This document shows positions 9,989 to 21,449 of a DNA stretch of 64,000 bases, piece after piece. The DNA lies in NCBI GenBank assembly GCA_010909165.1, contig MU008194.1, forward strand, positions 186,001 to 250,000. The letters run 5' to 3'. Position numbers and translations under genes: made by a program. The notes beneath the pieces are model-generated. The model was not told the DNA's origin, searched no databases, and saw only the letters and a program-made list of their open reading frames with translations. The DNA comes from Anthoceros angustus. Taxonomy: Eukaryota; Streptophyta; Anthocerotopsida; Anthocerotales; Anthocerotaceae. Positions within the stretch are counted from its first letter, which is position 1. Each line of letters begins with the position of its first letter.

Positions 9989-11690
9989 TTGATTTATGTT
10001 GTGATAATGAGCGTGCATTTATTTATTATTAGCAAAGCAAGACTTGAGAAGTATAATTATTATTCATTGGAGAAGTCTTTAGCAACGCCATATAATTTTG
10101 TTCATGGTATTGGAGATGTGCCTCTCATGCTGACAAAGGGTGCATGCCCGTCTCACTGTGGTTCTCTATGTGTTTGGTCTTACCAAAAACTTTTTGTCAG
10201 TTAGCAAGTTGGCCGTTCATGGGCACCAAATCATCTTTGACTCTACTACCTGCTCTATCATGAATTTGAAATTTCAAAATATTATTGCTAGGGTTGCTTG
10301 GTCAAGTTATATTGTCTTATCACTAATAAGAGTTCTGCCAATTACGTTGCTGACTTTGCTAAATAGCAATTACAGCTTTGGCATGGGTCATGTTCAAGTT
10401 CTCACCATTAGAGCTACGAAAAAATTGTTGGAGTATACGTGAGATGCCTGTCGCTGACTTGTTTTGTGAGAATTGCGTATTTACCAAGCATCTTAGGACT
10501 CCATTCCGTACAAGGTCTATCTTTAAAGCTCAAGAGGTCTTGGCTCTTGTGCATACTAATGACTATGGGCCCATGCGGATATCATCCATCCATGGTTTTT
10601 TTTTAATTTTTTGTTACTTTTATTAATATTGATGATTTCTTGAGAGAAACTTTTTGATACAGAGCGCAGACCCATGGCCATCTCGCGCTCTCTAGTGTCT
10701 GAGCATTCTTAGCGGATCGGTGAGCAGGCGGGGAACCAAGTAGCAGGTACCTCTTTCGTGAATAGGAAAATTAAGTAGTTATAGCTATATTCTTAGAGAA
10801 AATAGACTATATGCTCAGTAAATAGATTATTTATAGATAAATTAAATATTATTCTTAATAAATATGATAAATACAGTAAAATAAGATAAGTCTATAGAAA
10901 TGAACGGGTAACACCCAACCAACCTACCCACCAAAATTCAACGGCCAAACGCCTAACCAACCCAAATACCTAACCAACCCAAACACCAGACAAGAAACAA
11001 ACACATGTATGCGGCCTTCTTGGCTTGGACCAAGAGACTGCATATGTACCAAGGATAGAGAAGTAAACGAGGTCCAATTCCTATGCTACAAATCCTGAAA
11101 CGCGCCGTAGCACTTTTGTATATTTTCTACAGTGCAAGTCTCAGGTTTTAGATAAATTCAAATGTTTCAAAGCTTTGGTTGAGAACTTGACTGACTATAC
11201 TTCTACTATGTTTGTTAACTTTTGTACAGAACATGGCATTGCTCGACAATTCTCTCTTCCGTATTCACTACAACAGAATGGTCTTGCTGAGCGACTAAAA
11301 CAATCGCTTACTTCCACTGCAAAATGCATGCTCCTTCATAGCAAGCTTTTGGAGAGGATTTAGGTGGAGGTTGTAGATACTGCAACATATGTCTTGAATC
11401 ATGTGCAGGCCCATGCACTAGACGGAAAATGCCCGAAAGAGCTATGGAACGGGCAAGTGTCGTTGTATTCATATTTCAGAGTTTTTGGTTGTGTTGCTTT
11501 TGTTCAGATTCCGCAACACCTTTGGTCCAAGTTTAACCCAAAGAGCATTAAAGGCATCTTTTGTTGGCTACTATAACGAGTCCAAGGGTTATAGGATATT
11601 TGATCCTACTTCCAGTAAGGTCTATCGAAGTCAGGATATGGTTTTCAGCAAACATGAGGTGTGGAGTTTCTGCGACAGCTATACATAGTG
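9989..11690 (+). pseudogene. Ty1/copia pol relic, second family, interrupted
   Basis: Fragments in copia order: a protease-to-integrase linker (GLTKNFLSVSKLAVHGHQII) near 10170-10230, a pre-integrase zinc-finger region (LFCENCVFTKHLRTPF) near 10460-10520, then integrase core and end (GIARQFSLPYSLQQNGLAER, KCPKELWNG, FRVFGCVAFVQIP, GYRIFDP) at 11175-11690. About 500 bp of AT-rich non-coding sequence at 10620-11130 replaces the integrase catalytic middle. No LTRs seen. Dead. Confidence 0.8.
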
Positions 11691-13200
11691 AGAAACTGAC
11701 GATTGAATAAGGATAAATATTGCAGAGTTTTATTCATTGTTCATTTATACGATTTGTTCACTGTAAGTTATAGTCATTCTCAAATTTGGAATGTGACTTT
11801 GCATTTTACACCTACACAAAAGGCACTAGAAACAATAAAGTGACCTAAAATTTTATATTATATGGATAAGACACTAGTGAAAACAGTGGTGACTTGACAA
11901 ATGACTGACCGATAACAATACTACTGGGCAGCACAAATTTGAAACCCATAGTTGCATTAGACGAACCAAGAAGTCGCTCAAATGAAAAGTGGTGCTTGAC
12001 AAGATTTCATTGACACGGATACAAAATGAAGGATAAGATCATGACTGAACATTGAAACATAGAGCAAATATTCTTGTATATGTTGAGAAGTCCACGTCTC
12101 CATTAACCTTAACTAGTACTCCTATCTTGGACATGAGAAGTTTTTAAAGACTATATACTCTACATCTCCATCAATACCTATATCTTTGTAACATTAAAAC
12201 TCTCTATCTTAGACATGAGAAGACTAAATATAACATACTAACTTTCAAATGGAAAACATCAATAATTATGATGATAATTACTACAATCTAGAATTTGGCT
12301 TCATAAAGTCTTCCGGAAAAACACAAAAATATTCCACTTCAATCTTTTGTTAAATTTGCTTAGTACATTGACACTTAATAATGCTGAAAAGTTCTTATAA
12401 GCTTTATAGTTGGTCTTTTCTTTCTAGTATAGATGTTAGGTTATTCCGCTTCAATTTGAGCGACCCGGACTCAAATGACCAAGATCCGAGTCCCGCAGCA
12501 ATTGGAGCATAATGGATGCCTTTATTCTAGTGGTTGATAAAATTTTAATTCTTTGAGCCAACATTCTATATCTCCACCTGTATTGTTGTGAGGCTAAAAC
12601 TCTCCACCTTGACATGAGGAGACTACCTCGCTGTAGCATATGCAAGTGAAAAATATAAATAATGATGATGATGATTGTAATGATTTAAAAGCTGATTTCA
12701 TAAAGGTTTCCTAAAACTCACTGTCTAAGACATTAGGAGAATAGGTGCAACATACTAACCTGCAACTGCAAACCATGAGTAAGGAGAATGATAATTACTA
12801 TCATTGTTCTTCATATTGCTTTTTCTAACCCATCATGATATTCAACCAATCCATTCAATGAGAAATGAGAGCATCATCTTTACTTATCATGAAATATCTT
12901 TTTGGTCCTGAAAATCTTTATTCTGGAGCAACAACAGAGCTAAGTGACAACAATTTTGAAACTAAGGAGCTAAGAGACAACATTCCCCTCATAAAGTCTT
13001 TTGAATCACATAGTGAACTCCAATGGGTTGCTGCTGCTTTGGTTTCGAACAGCGAATTGGCATCCAGAGATGCCGGAAACGAGGAAACAGGAGACCAAAC
13101 CTTTTTGTCCCTGGCTGTGCGGGCGAAACAATCGTGAATCCGATTGGTCGTGTAGCATAGTACAATAGAGTACCTAGGGTGCTCTGTGGTGTGAGTTAGA
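11691..13200. other. AT-rich intergenic with a dispersed short repeat
   Basis: A motif like AACTCTC..CTTAGACATGAGAAGACTA recurs in diverged form near 12090-12140, 12160-12240, 12545-12640 and 12715-12775. A 90-codon frame at 12865-13137 (plus) just past the 3' end of the transporter gene shows no family motif and I do not call it. Confidence 0.5.
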
Positions 13201-13284
13201 GATTCGCCATTTCGCCGTCCCTCTAACCAAGGACCGAGGAGAAAGCCGAGCCATGAGCCATCCGGAAAGTGGCTGGCCGGGATG

Positions 13285-14506
13285 TCACACTCCTGCTGAG
13301 CCGAACGTCATAAGCAGCCCGTAAGTGACGGCCATGGCTGCCCATCCACCCACAACCACCCGGGCTGCAGCTTTTAGCACGGGCGCTCGCCCGACTATGG
13401 CACCCGCCGATCCAAACACTGCCAGAGCAATCGTGGAAACCACCACCACCACCACCAGCCTCGCCGTGTGGTGCGGGATGAAGGCTGCTGACAGAAGCGG
13501 CACCATCGCTCCCACCGAAAACGACAATGCTGAAGCCAGTGCAGCCTGCACGGGAGTTCACATTCCCACAAAACAGTAAGACGTGTGAGCGCTATTCATG
13601 CTGATCACCAACATATCTGGCACCGTGCCATCTAGCGACATCAGATTGCGAGCACCGAAGGTAGTTGAGTGGCAGGCGCCTGGCTTCACAGAGCGGAGGT
13701 CGGGTGTTCTAGACTAGCGTCCTTCCAAATGGAAAAGAAACATTCTTGTGGAGAGATGTTACCTGCACGGGATTGGCAAGCTCGTCCACATTGATGCCGA
13801 GCCGCTCCTGGACGTGAACCTTGACCACATCCTCGCCCTTGGAGAGCTCCTCCGCGACCTGCCTGGCCAGGGCCTGGCTGAGGCCGCGCTGAACGAACAC
13901 GTCGACGAGCTCCTCGAGCTTTCTGGCGTGGGCTTCAGGCCCGCCCCGCTTGAAATCGGACTTCTCCCGCTTCACCTGCGAGAGTTCCAGGTCCCTCTGG
14001 GAATATACAGACACGAACTCCCCTATGGCCATGGAGCAGGCGCCGGCCACGAGCCCGGCGAGTCCTGTGATGACCATGGATTTGGCATCATCCTTCACGG
14101 CCCCGACTCCCATGAGGAGAGACGCAGTGGAGACGAGGCCGTCGTTTCCTCCTAGCAGGGCTGCCCTCAGCCATGGAGCCCGCTGCGAGTAGTCCGGGCC
14201 CGTCTGCAGCTGGAGCTTGTCCGGGCTGGGAGGATCTGCAGCAGCGGGGTGGACAGCCAGAGTGTGGGCACCGACTCCGGATCCGTCCATCGGTTTGCTG
14301 CACACGTTGAAGTCCAGCGCATTCTTGACGCAGAAAAGAGAGGCCTCCAGATCCACTATGCTGATCTTCAGGTTGTGCAGCGGCTGCTCCACGCTTGACG
14401 AGTCTGTGACTTGTGCGTTCCTTGGTTTGGATGGGCTGAGGTCCTTGGACAGGGAGGGTCTGGCCTCAGGCGTGGAACCCATTCTAAGACAGTGGCCGCC
14501 GCCCAC
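13285..14506 (-). CDS. vacuolar iron transporter (VIT/CCC1 family, VTL-like)
   Basis: Two exons on the minus strand, 14506-13763 and 13545-13285, joined in phase 0 across a 217-base GT-AG intron; 334 residues. The family moves Fe2+/Mn2+ from cytosol into the vacuole. Residues 112-136 form the first membrane helix with the family signature LGGNDGLVSTASLLMGV, followed by a second helix (about 143-168) with AGACSMAIGEFVSVYSQRD. A charged cytosolic loop (170-245) corresponds to the metal-binding domain. Three C-terminal helices lie at about 249-275, 280-305 and 310-332. The 110-residue N-terminal extension is longer than in typical members; a second ATG at codon 9 is possible. No broken frame; likely functional. 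Confidence 0.9.
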
Positions 14507-14529
14507 AAGCTTGTCAAATGAATAATCTG

Positions 14530-15000
14530 CAGAAGTTAAATAGCTGCCGGCAAGGACCCGCCGTGATTCAATGCATTCTGCCTGGGCCCCGCGGGGATCA
14601 TGAGCGGTTCCGATGCATCAGCTGGAATGCCTGCAGTGTGTGGCACAATCCTTCATTCCCAAGGACATATGTTTGATAGCAAGCGTCTGTACATGCTGAA
14701 TAAGGCTCTGCGCGTCCAAACCCACAACTGCTCAGTCCCTCAAGCTCTGCCCTCTCTCATAAAGCTACCAGACGCGATTACTAACTTCCACGACTAGTAA
14801 GTGAAGCAAAACTGGTATGTTCGATCTACACTTTTTGTTTGCAAGCATGCAAAAACGAATGCAGCCTACAGTAGTTGAAGGGGGATAATTTGAGCGAATC
14901 AAACAAGTAGTTGAAGCTTAAGGCAGCATTTCATGGTCTTTCGAACTGTGCAAGTGGAGAAATGCTTACTGAGAGTCGTCTGGAAAGAATGCCATTGGAG
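14530..15000. other. upstream flank of iron-transporter gene
   Basis: Probable promoter and 5' leader side of the minus-strand transporter gene. No clear TATA box assigned. Confidence 0.4.
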
Positions 15001-15008
15001 TTGTGACG

Positions 15009-15024
15009 CGAGAGAGAGAGAGAG
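15009..15024. repeat. (GA)n microsatellite
   Basis: Eight GA units; on the minus strand a TC-tract, a common plant promoter/leader feature. Confidence 0.8.
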
Positions 15025-15029
15025 CTCAT

Positions 15030-16330
15030 AGATTTGGTAAGCAAGCGCAAGCTCAAGCTCGGGATCCTTCTTCCAGCTATTTAAGTACTTTTGTTGGGCA
15101 CAAGCTGAAACTCACACTGCGGGCATGAAGGCATCAAGGGCAGCGTTGGAAGGACGCGGCAGCAGATCAGCAGCACTTCCAAGAGCCCAATCCGTGGTAC
15201 ACCATAGGGCAGCCTTGACTGCAAAGACAGTCCGAGGGGGACATCACTGACTGATGGCAGACTTCCTCTTCCTCTTGGAATCCTCCTCCTCCTCCTCCTC
15301 CGCAGCAGCAGCAGCAGCAGCGAGCACAGGAGAGCTTTGGAAAAGAGGCTGCACAAACACACGGGGCCGCCTTCAAATACCTCGGCTACAGATCCGGGAG
15401 CTTGAAACGAAGCCAAGTCCGAGGGTCCGAGGGTCCGAGGGGCCTTCACAGTCTCCGATCCAGTGCTCCCCAAGGCAGCCCAGGCGGCACACACACAAGA
15501 ACACGTGGGGTTACCAGCGGCCCCGGCCGAAGTCGCAAGCAAAAGCAGGTGGGGCTGCGCCTGTGTGAATGAGCCTTGAAATAGCCCAGCCCAAGGCGAG
15601 GGCAGCAGTTGCCGGGTGCTCCCTCCGATGCGCAAAGCGCGAGCAAGTAGAAAGAGAGGCAGCGGCCCCGGCCCCGGCCCCGACCCCGGCTGCGGCTGGC
15701 AAGAAAACCACCTCCCAGACACAGCAAGGGACAAGAAGCAGCGCAGCGTCACACCATCCGCCGCACATCCCCAAAAGATGATTTCAGGCCCGGAGAAAGC
15801 GGCTCCCAGCCACTGTACAGCACGGCGGAGTCCGGTAGCAAAAAGCAGGGCAGCGCAATGCCAAGCAAGCACATCACATGAAACCGGCCGCGCCGCTCCA
15901 AATATGCCTGCCCGCTGCCCTGCGCTGCAGTACCTAATCGCCCACAATGCGCGTCATGGAGAAGAAGGGGCGGCCACGCTCACAGATTCGCGCTGCCCGG
16001 CCTCCGCCTCCGGGAATCGGAGAGTGAGACGACTCGCTTCCGATTGCAACCTCGCCCTCCCCTCGGCGGCCGAGGCCGCTGTCCCGGGACTGTGTGTTTG
16101 CACAAGTGTCTGGAGGCCCAGGCCGAGGCCCAGGGCGAGGGCAGCGAGGCTTACAGCCTTCCAGCGCGTGTCGTCCTCACGCTCGGCACGAGGCCCCCGC
16201 TTTACCCACCCCTGGTAACTCCCCGCTGCTTGCGCTGCGGCCGATAAAAAAACAAGAAACATGCAACCGCAAGAATCAAACAAACCCCAGACCCCAGACC
16301 CCAGACCCCAGACGCCAAACCCCAAACCCC
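15030..16330. other. GC-rich island with simple repeats, no supported gene
   Basis: Contains (TCC)n/(GCA)n at about 15279-15322 and a (GGCCCC)n-like stretch at about 15664-15694. A 288-codon minus frame (15081-15947) exists, but its composition (polyarginine/polyleucine from the microsatellite, no domain) says it is an artefact of high GC. Could be a CpG-rich promoter region. Confidence 0.5.
16284..16330 (+). repeat. 7-bp tandem repeat, degenerate telomere-like
   Basis: Four copies of CCCCAGA, then CGCCAAA, CCCCAAA and CCCC, in unbroken 7-base register. CCCCAAA differs from the plant telomere C-strand unit CCCTAAA by one base. Confidence 0.75.
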
Positions 16331-17629
16331 GGTGCCTTTGCCATTTTCTCACCAAACACCTCCTCCAGTAGATATCTACATCACTGCGTTACTCTTTTCT
16401 TTTCTACCTAATTATTTTACTTTCTACCCCAGAATATGCATGGATACTTCTCATAGCTACTACTACCTCCAAGGTGGGGTCTAGTGTCCTGTCCCACCAC
16501 TACTAGTACGGGGATTTGTACTAGGTTTATAACTGTATTTTAATAAAAATATATTAATGGTTTGATTGGTCATAAAGATTTTGGGCTTTGGAGGTGTTAT
16601 GGAGGATGATTTCTCACACTTCAGGCACCTTTCGTAAACTTTAGTGCTGGTGTGGGTTGTTCTTGTATGATGATGCACTTATATTTCAATGGGGTACAAC
16701 TTTGCTTTGAAAAAACCCAAAAATACAACAAAGTGGTAGGTTTGTTTTGTATTATGATCTAACTAACAATAGAGAGATAGGTTGCTTTGTATTGCGGTCT
16801 ATCTAATGACTTACACAATACAAGAAGACCTTGGAGATTGGAATGATGTGTGAACCTTATTGATCTCTGGATCATACTATTTTTTGATTTCAGTGAGTGA
16901 ATCTTTTAAACCTAATATTAAAGTACAAACAGAAAACTATTATTTTAATTTTTTAAAAAATATATAAAAATAGATAACTCAAAATATTTAATATTTCATC
17001 ATCACCAACTCGGAGGGTGAGTGAACCACATGGGTTTGACTACGAACGAATTTAAGGGAATCACTAACCAAACCTGTCGGACGAGAAGAGGAGAACATGT
17101 GAAAATTGTCAACAAAAAGGAACGGCATGTATTGAAAGTGAAGTTAAGTCAACCACACTTGCGATCAACGAACTGGCCAAGATTCTTTCAATTTTTAATA
17201 TTCCCTTGGAGTATATTTTGGAGGATGCTCCTGGAAGGAAAGTAAGTAGTTGTGTGGACATCGCCTCATGAGTTGCCCACTTCTGTTATTAATCTACACC
17301 TCAATGCGAGCCCAGGTGTTGATTCTTGTGTTGTCGTCTTTGGACTTTGGACTAATCAGGGTAGGCCTCTTCCAAGGCCGAGTTCAGCCGATGTTCCTCC
17401 ACAGTCCAGATCTTTAGGGAGTGCCAGTATGGTAGAAAAGCACAATGACTCATCAAATCTACCCATCCTGTCCGCATACACCGCTGCATAGCAGAGGCTC
17501 TTCGGAATTTGGTATGTGGTTCACCTAGAAAGCTCCGGTACTACCTAGTAGCTTGGATGGCAGAGATGTGTCCGTTCTTTGCGGACACCTTTGTCCGTGT
17601 GAAAGAGATTTCATCCCCAAGGTTTTGTA
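16331..17629. other. AT-rich intergenic, nothing recognised
   Basis: 3' side of the PI3K gene. Short frames lack motifs. Confidence 0.5.
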
Positions 17630-20600
17630 TTAGCTCACTTGTGATGCACATCCACGACACCTGGAGGGCAATGTGGCTCCTTGCTTGAGGCTCGTGTGTA
17701 TCCACTTCCTGAACTTGTGTCCAGCATCGATGTCACTCTTATCAAGCTGTAGAGTCTGCCTCACGTGATTCACGCCTTGGGGGTTGGACAATTCAGCAAC
17801 GCCACTGGAAACCATCTGCATGGCCGAACATGAAAAGCTCATATTTCAGGTCTAGGTTATCTGCCCTATGCACCACACTAGTACTGGTGTTATCAAGTAG
17901 CATCCTAACTCCAGGCCTAGGGCTACAGCTGCACGTCATGAGCCTGCCGGTGGTTACCAATGCAAATAGGTTGAGCAGCAATGGGGCCTCTTTGCGGACT
18001 CTGTTATAAGCTTCTATACACACGTACTCAAACAGCTTGAACCGCTTGTCGGAGATGCCGCCCATCACATATGCAAGATGCTGAGTGAACTGTTGCACAA
18101 GCCCACGGGTAATGTGTATGCTTAGGAGCACATGGGAAATACTCAGTAAGCCAGACGTATAGGAGACAAGTCAGGACCCATAAACGCCAACTGTTGCTTT
18201 CTGATTCTCTGCACAAAAGGATAAAAGATGTTGTTGGACATTCTGAGGCAACTCACCAGAAAACGACTTTGTCCTCGCTTCCTTTTCGTCCTGAACTCGG
18301 CGAGTATTTGCCTGAAATCAATGTCTGAGACGTGGCATGTTCAAGGCTCCAATTGCACTCTTACACATCCTGTACCTGTCACCTACGAGGAAGGGGACCA
18401 GACTCCGACTACCTACTGTACAGCGAACGAAGATCATCCAGAAGGGGTTTCCTGTACAGCACTACGGTCCTCAAATCCCCCAGAAGGGGAAAACGTTGTG
18501 GGATACGGAAAAATTCCCCCGTCCTTCTGACCATAACGGTATCGGCACTTCTGTTTCCAACACCAAGAATGCAGGTTGCAACACAGTACGCTGCGCACGA
18601 ATAGATCAGACTGCTAACTGCTTCTTCATATCTGTTGCCTGAAGCTCTTATAGACACACCAGGGTTTGAGCGCAGGTCAGCACAATGTCTGCAAGTTCTG
18701 ATTGCATCTTGACGTCGTATCCAGGGTACAGAGTCTAATGATACCTGTGGTGTTGTATGCCAACAGCCAATCCGACAATGCACTCGGTGTTCCTGTACCC
18801 TGGCATTTTGTGCAGCCATAGCACAACGCACAAACAGCCAGACACCCTTGGGATTAGTATCTCATCCTAACCTAACCAAACAAGCTGCGGACGGATTGCA
18901 GCCCATTTCCCTTCCCGTCTGAGGCATAAAAGTCACTCACCTCAGTGATGGACGTCAAAGATTCTGCATCCTGGACAATTTCTAGCATGCCAAAATTTGG
19001 TCCATTCGCCATGCACTTATATATTGTCATCTTCATGTCCATGCCGGCTCTTCTCCACATCTGCAATTACGTCCCAATCAATGGTTCGTTTTGGATGTTA
19101 CACAGAACTAGTTTGACAGAACCAAGGGAACGGCATGAATGACGGCAACAAACATCTAGGACAGAACCAAGGGCATGACATGCATGACGGAAACAAACAT
19201 CACCTTTTCCATCACGGAAAGCATCTGCAATCCCACCATGTCCGGGCGTAGATCTTTACCAATCTTAAAGATAACTACTACAAGACCTCCTGCTGCGTTA
19301 CTTTCCGAGTCTTTGGGGAGCTGTGATGTATGAGCATGGGGCTTGGGTCTCCTTTGATCAGCCCTTCGAAACGCCAGCCAAAGAGAAGAGCTGTCTGCTG
19401 AATCCGAGCAGTAGCAACTATCCAACACAAACCCGATCATCCTAAACCTGCATCGTGAGCAGCGGTCACGTTTAGGTCTGATGACAAGCATCATGATGAC
19501 ACAATGTTTCTCCATCTGCCCTAACCGGCCGGGTCCGATTTTCACCTCGGATCCAAAGGTAATGAAACTGGAGTGAAATCAAGAGACTTCAGTGAGCTCC
19601 TCAGCCCCTGATGCTTTTTGCTTTGCTCTAAAGTCTGCAATGAGAAGGCAATATCCGCCAGGCTTACAACCAAGGATTCCTGCTTCACCAGCTCTAATTG
19701 GAACTGAGCGTTCCAACTTTTGATAGCCTCTTTCAGTGAGACTTGATATTTCGCGTGGAAGCAAGGGTCTTGCACACGAGCCTGGAGGTGTGCAGAGTTC
19801 GTTAGCCAGCCCGTTACCAACAAGAGAATGTGCAACAAGATTATTCTGTAGTCATTCCTCGAGCTGGTCTGGGAACTCAACTTCAACATCCAAAAGAGCT
19901 GGTTGGCTATCCGCCAACTTGCACTCGCTCTTCTAAGGAGAAAGCTTAACAGCCCCGACCTTTGGAAGGGCTCGTATTGCAATGCCTGCACAGGATGGTG
20001 AGGTTAAGACTTTGCCACAGCCTGCTGGAACCGATTCTGACATCCTGCAACAGTAATTGAGAAATTGCTAAAATACCTGAACAAGCTGTAGCAAAATCAT
20101 CAGCACCTCCTCATCAGAGAGAGTGTCCAAGAGCTGCACACCATAGTCTCTAACGAAGACATCTCCAACCCGCGGATGTAAAAGCTGCTCACGTCAAATA
20201 ATCCTTGAAGGAGCGCGTCTTTCAACGACGACAGTGAAAACTGAAAACAGTACTTGAAGCAGTACCTGCAAAGCCTGAAAGGGATGCAGTCGCTCCCAAC
20301 CAGGTAATAGCCTGCATATCCTTTTGAGGAATGGTGCAATAAAATCACAATATTGGAATTTTTATAGGCGATGACAACGTCATTCTCGTACCAAACCACA
20401 ATCCACACATATTCTAGACGCATTTAAATTGACATGCCTGTGAACCTCTGCGACTTGAGAATTTTTGTCCCATTGGACTGACTGTAGAAATAGAGGTAAT
20501 ATTTCAGCTATCCTTTTTATAGCATTCCGATATCTCCATAACAAATGCATATGTTCTTGTGTAATCTTGGCATGAACTGGGTCTAGACATCCCAAAATCA

Positions 20601-21443
20601 AGATGAAAGTTCAGAATAGGATGTCTTAGAGCTCACTTATACATAGTCATATGAATTAGATTATATATACCATAATTCTCCAAGAACTTGTTTATTTTAG
20701 CCATGTCCTTTGTAGATGGAACAAATTCATCCTTACAACCTGTTATTTCAATACATACTCACTCAGATATTCTTGAGTTTATATGAGATGTTATAGAGGA
20801 TAGATCAATTCAAATAAGTCATATACTTGGATCATTGTCCTCCATATCTTGAATCACTCTTCTTCTCATTTTATTCAATGTAGAGTGATCAAACACTTGG
20901 TCAAGTTCAACATCCAAGATGCCTGAAAAGTAATCAGAGGTATTTTCCATGACAGTGCCTGCATCATGAAATTGGGTATCTATTAATAGCTCTATATATA
21001 TTTCAATGTCTGCAAAGCTGCTAGCAATTTTAAACATAAGAGTTTTACCCGGTGAAAATATTGGCTGTGTGTTCCACAATCTCATGTACTTCCTTCTATC
21101 TTCTATAGCTCCAGACTCATCTAAAAAATGAAAATTGGCCCATCCAAAAAGAGTAGCATCTACTATACCATCACCTTTCACCTGACCCGTATAAAGAGAA
21201 AAATTCAACCCCACCACCTAGGATTTTCAGGAGAAAATACTTGTTAAGCAAGAAGATTGCTCATGCGAATTTATCATATTTACATGAAATTCACTAAATA
21301 TATCTTTTCAAATGTGTACCTGAGGCATATCAAAGAGAAGAATGGGAAATGTGAGCAGTTCACGCCAACACAAGTTTTCGCAGCCCAAGATAAATGATGT
21401 TGCTTGTGAGTAATACGGCGATAAATGTTCAGCACCATGAAAT
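17630..21443 (-). CDS. p110-like phosphoinositide 3-kinase (C2, helical and kinase domains), altered catalytic loop; 5' end not defined
   Basis: Thirteen exons fit phase and splice rules: 21443-21320, 21217-20827, 20582-20438, 20311-20266, 20184-20077, 19985-19546, 19447-19204, 19060-18941, 18799-18745, 18638-18507, 18324-18257, 18089-17958, 17815-17630 (stop). They give 729 residues. C2 domain: FGWANFHFLDESG then YMRLW. Helical domain: HMHLLWRYRNA, LSDEEVLMILLQLVQ, LLSFLLRRASASWRIANQLF. Kinase N-lobe: SLPLDPR, SSLWLAF, VVVIFKIGKDLRPDM (ATP-binding Lys kept). C-lobe: SCAAYCVATCILGVG, then GNRSADT where active enzymes have GDRHNDN, then HIDFRQ for HIDFGH, YVMGG and LLLNLFAL. Frame is intact throughout; one intron (20437-20312) is GC-AG. 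Further 5' exons probably lie above 21443. The architecture, ending right after the kinase, resembles class I rather than class II; Vps34 (class III) remains the alternative. Confidence 0.8.
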
Positions 21444-21449
21444 CTATAG

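Noticed and set aside
15081-15947. 288-codon minus-strand frame upstream of the iron transporter
   Set aside because: Composition is driven by GC-rich simple repeats; no motif, no conserved-looking segment, and overlapping frames on the other strand are equally long.
18481-18507. Reading the PI3K as having lost its DFG motif (RIPQRF)
   Set aside because: That is read-through into the intron; splicing at 18507/18324 restores HIDFRQ.
20100-20423. A frameshift in the PI3K helical domain
   Set aside because: A small exon at 20311-20266 and the acceptor at 20184 give an uninterrupted frame.
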